Both the position numbers and the translations under genes were made by a program. This document shows, piece by piece, positions 56,401 through 64,000 of a stretch of DNA of 64,000 nucleotides (the first letter of the stretch is position 1; each line of letters starts with the position of its first letter). A model generated the notes under the pieces. That model made no database searches and was not told the origin of the DNA. It saw only the letters and a program-made list of their open reading frames with translations. The DNA is from Takakia lepidozioides. Taxonomy: Eukaryota; Streptophyta; Takakiopsida; Takakiales; Takakiaceae. The stretch spans positions 61,050,756 to 61,114,755 of the forward strand of contig CM060731.1 in the NCBI GenBank assembly GCA_030704615.1, given 5' to 3'.

Positions 56401-59400
56401 CAAAATCAGTGTCGGGTGGGTCTTAATCTTTGTAAATACTTTCCGGTTTCAGGTATATTTTTATTCTGAAAGTCTAATGCCAGGCGGTTCTGGGTAATTT
56501 TGTGTTTGGGTTCTTTGATACCCGCCTGTCTGGATATGGGTAGGTAATTACAGGGTTATTTTTCTGGAAAAACTTATAGGGCTGAGGAGCTCGAGTGATT
56601 GTCTAAGGGTGAAGGCCTCGTGCAGGTAAGCTGCCAAGCAGAGAGAGAAAGAAATAGAGATGCAGTAGTTATTGCAAAAAGAAAGAGAGAGACCTGCAGT
56701 GAATTACCTGTTTGAGAATAAGACAGTGGGCCTTGTAGATGGCCATTTCACCGGAAGTTGGACTGTGCTTGGGGTTCCCTTCTGGTATCTGCACCCAACC
56801 CTCGCTCTGTCAAGCAATTTCCAAAACCTATGAGGATCTCTTTTTTCTGAGAGTAGAGGTACAAGAACTAAACTAGTCCAGACACTTTTCAAACAGACAT
56901 TGTTGCTGCTGCTCTTTCTTAAGAAACTAATAACACATAACTATGTATTTGTCCCTTCTCTTTGATTGTATTTTTCCTGAATTTTTGTCCACTTGCGTAT
57001 CCCCGTCTTCCAGCATATCAAGAACCACAATCTTTCTAGAAGCATCAACACCCAGTGCCAATATACTTCTTCCAGCAAAAAGTTCCAGACCACAAATTCT
57101 TCAAATCCTTTGAAAACTTTGAAGGGAGCCTTGCAGCCTCAGGCATCATGAGATCTGGAAGAAATGGGTAACCAGAGTGACTAGACCTTATCTACGGTGA
57201 GCTTAAGGCATACATTTGGGCATGCCGATTAACTTCACTGTGGTCAGAGAATGACCCAGAAAAGTATCCCCATTCCGGTAACCCTTGTCCCTTGTTATGA
57301 TCTTTCAAACTAGCAAAGGTGGAAACAAAATGCCCAAAAATGTGGATGGTGAACTTGCCTTCGCAGCGTCCTCAGGATTGTTTTTTACTGGGGCATAAGC
57401 GAGCCAAGTGTCCAGCACCTGCAGATCAAAGCACTGGTCACTCTCTGAACTTCATTATATCTAGCTTCACTCAATGGTAATACCACGCTGTCCAATGCAC
57501 CCAGGAAAGGCCAAAGGAAACAAAAATGATTTCGTTTCAGCTGTGGGGCTCTGCCAGAGCAGGTTGTTATTACAAGAGCAGGTTGTTATTACAAGAGCAG
57601 ATGCCGTTCCATTTATCAATTCAATGACTGTTCCCGGTGCCCTAGTGCAATGACCCACTAATCATGCGACGTGAATTCCTAGCTAGATCTCCCAAGATCA
57701 TACTGTACTGTACTTTCATGTACAGAGATTAAGACTGCAAGCAAATGTCCACAGATGTTTCACTGGCCATACCAAGAATGCAAAAGTTTGACAAGAGAAA
57801 TTGGAAGGCCACCGGCAGTCTGGGAGATGAGATTCTTAATGTGCCTGGAAATTTAAAAAATGCAAGTATTGGTAGACATGGACATCATCAACGCTGATAC
57901 AACAAAATATAATGTTTAGCTTTGACTGTTAAGAGATGAGAAATGCCAAGTTAGTCCTATTCTTTGAGCACACTTGTCCTGCTCAGTAAAATATTCTGCA
58001 CACATGGTCAAGACTTTAAACGAATTCACTGCAAGCAGCTAAGTCAGTTCCACAAAGTATGAGCTTAAAACACTTACTGTGAACCCCACTTTGGCTGAAG
58101 GAGGAAGAGTCCTTGGGAAATCTTGCATCATGCATTCAAGCCTTGTAGGTGACTTGAACTCAGTCTTGCTTGAATCTTTATACCTGTCAGGTTTTTCCGT
58201 TAGAAGCCCCCAGATGTGCCCCATGCCGTAATAACCTCCCCCTTATACAGCCCTTCATCTTCCAGAGTCAATCCTTCCTTATCCCTGAAGACATGGACCA
58301 CTCCCTGAAGGTGCGGCAATGAAGGTGGATGCAGGAACAAGGAGTCTTCATAATGCCAGGAATAGACTTACTTTGGATTCACAAACTCAGCTATAGCTCC
58401 TTTAGTTCTTGAAAGCTCGTCCAGATAAGGGCCCAGCTTCAGCACCAGCTGCATGAGCACTTCCCACAGCCATTATTGTCAGATGGCTGAGAAATATCCC
58501 GATTTGATGTGAGAAGAGTGCACTTTGACTGTTTCCTGTGCACATCGACCACACTGTACCCTTCAAGGAATAAACCATACTAGCCCTCCCCTAAATGGAC
58601 ATGGGTTTCTCCTACAAGCATGCAAAGCCATCACGATTGGCATCATACTACAATTGAAAGTACCCAAATGCGGTTTTCTCCTTCAAAACGATATAAAGCT
58701 CACCCCAAATTCGCCCTTGCGATCGTGCAAACCCAACTGGAACTAGCATCATATTACAAAAGAAGAATATCCGGAATGACTCGAGAATGTAGGCCTCTAA
58801 AACATCTATAAGATGCGGCTGTGGTTGCACATTGACATGTGCTTGGAAAGAGAGGAAAGCCAGGCTGTCAGACACTGACATGACAAGGTACTCATAAGAC
58901 TTCGTTTGCTGTAAGAGACGAGAGAGAGAGTTCTTAAGTTGTGTAAGACTAGTTACGTCCTAGATAATTTAGATCTAGTGAAAATTTACACATCATACTT
59001 CTGAACCATGTTCAGCTATTTCAACATGGATCTTTATATGTCATTCCCTAAATAGCAGGACATGAAAACCAGATTTTGAAGCATTACTTAGTCCAAGATC
59101 AAGTCACATCATACGATGGCATTCAGGTTTAAGAATGTACAAACCCTCCGGCAAACCCTTTGAATGCCCATAACTGTTGACCTCTTTTTGCTGCCTTTGT
59201 GACTTTTCTCTTTTCCCTCGGATCTTATAAATTTTGATATGGGTCCCCACCATTTTTTTCTTTTAGAAAAAAAAAAGAAACAAGACAATAGAACGAAGAA
59301 GGAGAGCCATGCGACCTGATTAATATTGCCAGGGAATGGGGAGTACCCCGTCTCATCATTCACATCTCCATCAGCATGGCCAGTCGCACGCAGGAGCGGG

Positions 59401-62400
59401 TCGAGCTGATTGTACTCGACATTTATCACCATCTGTGACCCTGGCCCACCATTGCCTCTTACAATGAAGCACTATCATACAGATCAAATAAGAGAAACAG
59501 TCCAATGAGTCATGTCTACCCCAACTGAATTACTCGAACCTATACCATACAAGATCAATTCCTAATCGTTACTGTGTGCCAAGTAGGTAGGGCACTTCCT
59601 GGGTTCAAATACGCATAGGCCTATGTTGGAGGCCACCATATGTAGTCACTGGCACCTACTAAATAGGCCTGCATATGCTCAGCCCTCCATCATGAGAAGA
59701 CTGCACAAAGACCATGCGCTGGTAGTTGGCATCTGGGAATCAGGAGTACTCAGCAAAGATCTAACAACGTGAAGGTGCCTTAAGTCCCCAAATGGATGTG
59801 TACTCGCAATGTGGGGTAAGGGTTCCCAAATCAGACATTGGGTACCAGCCGAACTCCTCATATCTCATACCAACAGCAATCCAGTTACAGGGTTGATTTT
59901 GAGAGCTTGAACTACTACAGTGCAATAAAGTTCATCATATTTAACCGTCTACATTATAGAGGAACTGACCATTTTCATGAGAGAGGCGTGCAATTCCTCC
60001 AATGGCCTCCTTCGCCTTCCGGGGAACAGCAAGTGAATTGACATCCAAATTTCGTAGTACACTCACGCCCAATGCTGACGGTATTGCCTGCCCTCAGGAA
60101 ACAGCCATTTCAACTGGACAGCCACATATTGTAAACACAATATTCACGTCCAAGGGACTTCTCTGGAAATTCCTCACAATTGATATTTTTGCGATACAAA
60201 ATGTGCACATAAAGGGAAAGAAGAGGGAGCTCTGCAGACCTTAAAAAGCAAGCCATTTGTGTCTTGAAAGAAAAGCACCCATTTCCGACCTTCCTTCTGC
60301 CTGCGTAGAACAACTGCTCCACATCAGCATCTTTCCCCCTCCCTCTCTCCCTCCCAATTGGTAAGTCCCTTGAATATGACTCACTCCACTCCTGGATTAC
60401 TTAATCATGTCATGGTGTTTGAAAATTGCTTTTTGAGTTGCTCGTACATTTCTATTGGTAAGGCAAGGGGTCAATGGCCACAAGGCTACACCAAACAACA
60501 TGTTTGAGTACATTCTATTGGTAAGGCAATGAGAATGGCATGTCTATGGAAGTTCCTTGCAAATGAAAATGACAATTGATGGGGAACTAATCCCTGATAC
60601 TTTGTGCTAGGCCCTGTAGCAGCACATGTGTACACCTTCCACATGATCCGGTCAATGTACATTGCTCTCTTGGCTGTATCAGAATTAGGAAACCTGAAAA
60701 TGAGAGGCTTGAGAATTCTCTCTCTCTCTTGCTTTTGTCTTGATGGTGGCTAAAGTTTTTGGTAACACCATCCAAGAATTGCCTAATCCCATCATTCTGA
60801 TAGGAAATTTTTTGGCTAGGGCAGAACGGGATGATGGGAAATGGATTAGGGTTTCCCCAAGGTCCTAACCTAAAGCAGCCGGCCTACAGGGTAAGAAAAG
60901 AGCCTGCCCTATAAAGGATAGAAGCTCTGGTTGCTCCTCTTATTTGGAAGAGCGGGCAGGAGCTGAAGGAGCAGTCATCTCAGAGCTGAAGTACCATGGC
61001 ATCAACTAAGGTACTCACTTAGGCTCTTCACTTTGAATTCTTGCTCAGTGTGGCAACACAGGGCTGTGCGCTGCAGTAACAGCATAAGCAATGCTTTGCT
61101 TTGCTGAGGTACTGTTCCAAAGCCATGAAGTTGGAAGCCATGTCTGCTCTTCTCATTGGAGGAGCAAGTAGCAGCTGAAGGAGCAGTCGCCTCAGTGCTG
61201 AACTTGGGCTTCAAGCTAGTTACTTACTTAGGATCTCTACTTTGAAGTACTGCTCAGTATGGCAACACAGGGCTGAATGATGCTGTAACAGCATAAGCAA
61301 TGCTTTGCTTTGCTGATATACTGTTGTAAGAGTAACTACCACCCTCCCACCCACTAGTATGCTGTCTTCTCTGTCTATCTTGCAATCCATGAATGTCTCC
61401 TAGCTAAAGTGGACATCGCTCTCTCTACATCTAGGATATTCTCACCCGAGAATGCCCCTCTTCAGGACCATCAAGGACATTGTCCCTGCACCTTTGTTCA
61501 CCGACTTTCAAAATCTTGGCTGAGCCTAAAGCCCTGGCCCTGTTGGGGTCTATTTGCTGAGCAGTTCACACACAGCAAGTTGATGCTGGTAGTATCTGTT
61601 CTCTTCTGTTCCGCCGTCTGGGCAGCTCACACAGCAGATTGATGCTTGTTTGCAGGGCATTCTAAAAAGCATCTGGAAAGCCCCAACTAATTGTGTATAC
61701 CAAGGTAAGTCCCACCACCAGTGAGCCCCTCACAAAGGTAGTGTCTGTTACCTTTTGTTCTGCCCAAAACTTGGCAGGGCCTATGCCCACAAGGCTACGG
61801 CAAACAATGTATCTGAGTACATTCTCTCTCTGTTTCTTATAAGTTTATACTCACCACTGTAGTAAGACCCTCACAAAGGTCCCTCTTGTTCTGCACCCAA
61901 CCTGAGCAGGGGATCTATGGCCACAAGGCTCCGGCAAACAATTCTCATGAGTACATTCTCGTCTTGTGTTATGAGTGCTTTCTCTTCTTTCTTCTTCTGT
62001 CTCTTCTCTTCTCTGCTTTTCTTGTTGTTCTACTGTGTCCAGAGGTCCATTTGGCCTCCCATGGATGTAATAGATTTCCTTATTTGAATTCTATCGCCCC
62101 TCTTTGGAGTCTTTGTGGTTTCTCTTGTTCATCTGCCCCGTTCCAAGCCCCCATGGACGTTATGAAATTCTCTTCTATCTTCTTTCCTCTCCTTACACCA
62201 AATCCATAGTGCCTTATCACCTGGCTATGTGATAGAAAGCTGATCAGACATAAAAATAGTGTTGGGCTAGATCGTCACACTAGCGCCCCATCCGCCAAAC
62301 CATTCAGCACCTACTTGAGATTCTATGCTTCAGGAGTGGGCGAGAGTGTTACCACTGTGAGAGGAGTCCACTGGAATAGAGCAGAGCATGCACATCCCCA

Positions 62401-63916
62401 TGGCCATGTGGCTTTGTCTGTAAAGAAAGGGAGATATTAGCTGCTTTCTGACTCATCAAATTTGGGAAGCTTTTCCGATTGACTCCATGCCATTGGTCAA
62501 CATTTAAGTATACAGCCCTGATCTGTCTCTCTTCCCCTCGTGTGGAACTTTCTCTAGTCCCACCGATCCTTTCGGCTTCCAGTGCAAGGGGGAAGTTTTC
62601 TTTCTTCCTTCGATTTTCTCATTTCTCTCTCCCCCCTGTCCCAGAAAAGGTCTCTACTGAGGCTTCAATGCAAAGTCCAGTGTTTTGAGATACACAAGAA
62701 ACATTTTTCCCTGTTTTCTATCTGGTTATCAACAACAGGACATTTTAAAGACACCTATTACTCCTGCCATGAAAACCTCATGTGCACTAGCTCACCTTGT
62801 TTCTTGAACCCTACTAGCTCCATTACCTGAATAACAAACGGGTTAGAAGGATCAAGGGCAATTCTCGCGTTGTTATCTGCCAAGCACGCCACCTTCTCCT
62901 GCCAAATACCATGAAAAAACTGTTTTATAATACTGTGGTACTTTTGAAGAATATGAAACCACAACAGAACACTAGTTTACGCAGATGTGTTTATATGAGA
63001 AAGAAAAACTGATGCCTGCAGTCACAACGGATGTCATTGCCTTGCCAGCACATACCCCACACGACATACACCGTCCCCATTCAGCAACATAATAATCCTG
63101 CTACAAGCACAAGAGTGAGAAAGAGCTAGAGAGACCTGCTTCAAGAGGTGAATCTGGTCTCGGTGCATGCCAAAGAATTTGTTGGCTTGCAGTAGCTCTT
63201 CTGTTTTCTGTTGTGTGTCGTCAGAGGTCATAATGACAAAAGGGATAAAATCACCGGAGGAGCCCCCTGAGACACTGTGAATTTCATTAAGCTGATTCAC
63301 CTGGAGTATTTCATCAGGGTCCAATGAGCCTGCGGCTTAGCCAGTTTAGCTTCCAAACAGGTGTTCAAGAGCTTCTGAAGTACATAAATGACGAGTAAGA
63401 CACTGTATGCCTCAAACTTAAGATAAAAAGACAAAGAGAAAGTTACCGCTGCTTGCTTCTTGGAGGGCCAAGATGCTCTGAATGTATAACTCCAAGAAAC
63501 AAATCCCAGTTGTTGTTTGGGAGGGCAGCGCAACCTGAGGACATTAACATATCACTCAGTTTGGTCATATGCACTGGGCCAAACCATATATGAGCATGTG
63601 AAGACATCCATGATATGAGGCCCCATGATTGGAAATTCCAACTCATTTCTGTTGTCCTATCGATCCAGCAATTCGATGTCATTCCTTCAAACCACCAGAT
63701 TCAGAGAGAAATCCAAGACCCCATCCTCACTCCATCATGTTCAGAAGGACCAACTAAGGAGTGGTTGAACTGTACTTTGATGCCACCATAGCCAAGGCGC
63801 TCTCCAAGGCCACCTGCCACCAACACAAATGCAGCATGGCGAGCTTGCTTCAAGCCTGCCTCTTCAAACTCTACAAACTGTTCATCTCCAAAGGTCAACC
63901 GCTCACCTTTTGGAAC
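53497..63916 (-). CDS. USP: UDP-sugar pyrophosphorylase (5' end outside window)
   Basis: The enzyme makes UDP-glucose, UDP-galactose, UDP-glucuronate and related UDP-sugars from sugar-1-phosphates and UTP in the cytosol. Fourteen exons are visible: 63916-63776, 63534-63447, 63266-63136, 62898-62827, 62417-62353, 60300-60240, 60087-59970, 59440-59316, 58448-58372, 58183-58078, 57418-57359, 56788-56708, 55495-55256 and 53676-53497. Phases close throughout and give 514 aa. Plant USP is about 610 aa, so roughly the first 100 residues are missing. Motifs are [14 protein letters not shown] (nucleotide-binding loop), [85 protein letters not shown] and a C-terminal left-handed beta-helix-like part ending [11 protein letters not shown]. 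One intron starts with GC (57358). The 1.9-kb intron 60301-62352 holds repeats. Confidence 0.96.
54040..54660. repeat. AT-rich intronic block with GGATAAATAA repeats
   Basis: This lies in the last intron of the USP gene. GATAAATAA occurs at about 54183, 54366, 54530, 54573 and 54624, mixed with TTACCCTTACCC-type words and a TA run (54514-54532). Possibly a degraded MITE. The function is unknown. Confidence 0.45.
60465..61965 (+). repeat. Repeat cluster in a USP intron: LINE tails and dispersed repeat
   Basis: LINE 3' tail pieces occur at 60465-60530, 61505-61840 and 61850-61965 (GGCTACGGCAAACAA followed by GAGTACATTCT). The second has an internal duplication of CAGCTCACACAGCAGATTGATG-like sequence. 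Between them, 60715-61400 is a copy of the repeat seen at 23600-24740. The exons on either side remain intact. Confidence 0.75.
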
Positions 63917-64000
63917 CTGCAAACCATGAGGCAACAGTCTCAAGACTTCTACGTCTTCATACGTTGGGTGTGAGTATACTATGACTGTTTGAGCACTTGG

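Noticed and set aside
59679-59861. Possible USP exon (HVVRSLLST-like peptide)
   Set aside because: A much better match to the GHGDVH exon exists at 62417-62353 with correct phase and splice sites.
1-64000. CRISPR array, prokaryotic operon or phage genes
   Set aside because: Repeats are transposon- or satellite-like, genes are interrupted by spliceosomal introns, and no ribosome-binding sites or clustered same-strand short genes occur.

Overview
The window looks like nuclear DNA of a land plant, most likely a non-flowering one (bryophyte, lycophyte or fern grade). This rests on a cuticular-wax CER3/WAX2-type gene, a plant-type UDP-sugar pyrophosphorylase, a plant-type DCP1 decapping activator, Arabidopsis-type TTTAGGG telomere-like motifs, long spliceosomal introns and abundant chromodomain Ty3/gypsy elements. 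The exact lineage cannot be fixed from the sequence alone.

Layout. 1-508 holds nothing recognisable. 514-14856 is one chromovirus (minus strand) with 5-bp target duplications; its right LTR is split by a ~8-kb nested DNA element (6679-14650). That element carries a decayed gene with a QIDN / GHTHEDID signature (probably the uncharacterised DUF7869-like family), telomere-like subterminal repeats and a large imperfect palindrome. 15.3-16.4 kb is a degraded LINE with a tRNA-derived SINE inside it. 16908-21561 (+) is an 11-exon CER3/WAX2-like wax gene. 21.9-25.9 kb holds no gene but contains a dispersed repeat. 25936-30590 (-) is a six-exon gene for an unrecognised protein with a peptidoglycan-binding-like domain, a membrane segment and a coiled coil. 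32061-37609 (-) is an 8-exon DCP1 gene with a LINE fragment, and an inverted LINE 3' copy, in its first intron.

38-53 kb is a transposon cluster. It has a 100-bp tandem repeat, a 1.15-kb fold-back element built of palindromic CAATTCAATTGAATTG units, a tandem duplication, a broken chromovirus (A, 41903-44119 and 51073-51870) and a complete chromovirus (B, 44120-51072) inserted in A with GAATG target duplications. It also has LINE debris and a duplicate of the 38.8-39.2 kb segment. 53497-63916 (-) is UDP-sugar pyrophosphorylase: 14 exons are visible and the 5' end lies beyond the window.

Functionally the four host genes are independent: cuticle wax alkane synthesis, an unknown probably membrane-bound function, mRNA decapping, and nucleotide-sugar salvage. 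Exon boundaries were chosen by reading frame, splice consensus and family similarity, and the phases of all four models close without error. One to three introns appear to use GC donors. The most unusual material is the nested DNA element, the fold-back element, the piecewise inversions in chromovirus A, and the peptidoglycan-binding-domain gene.
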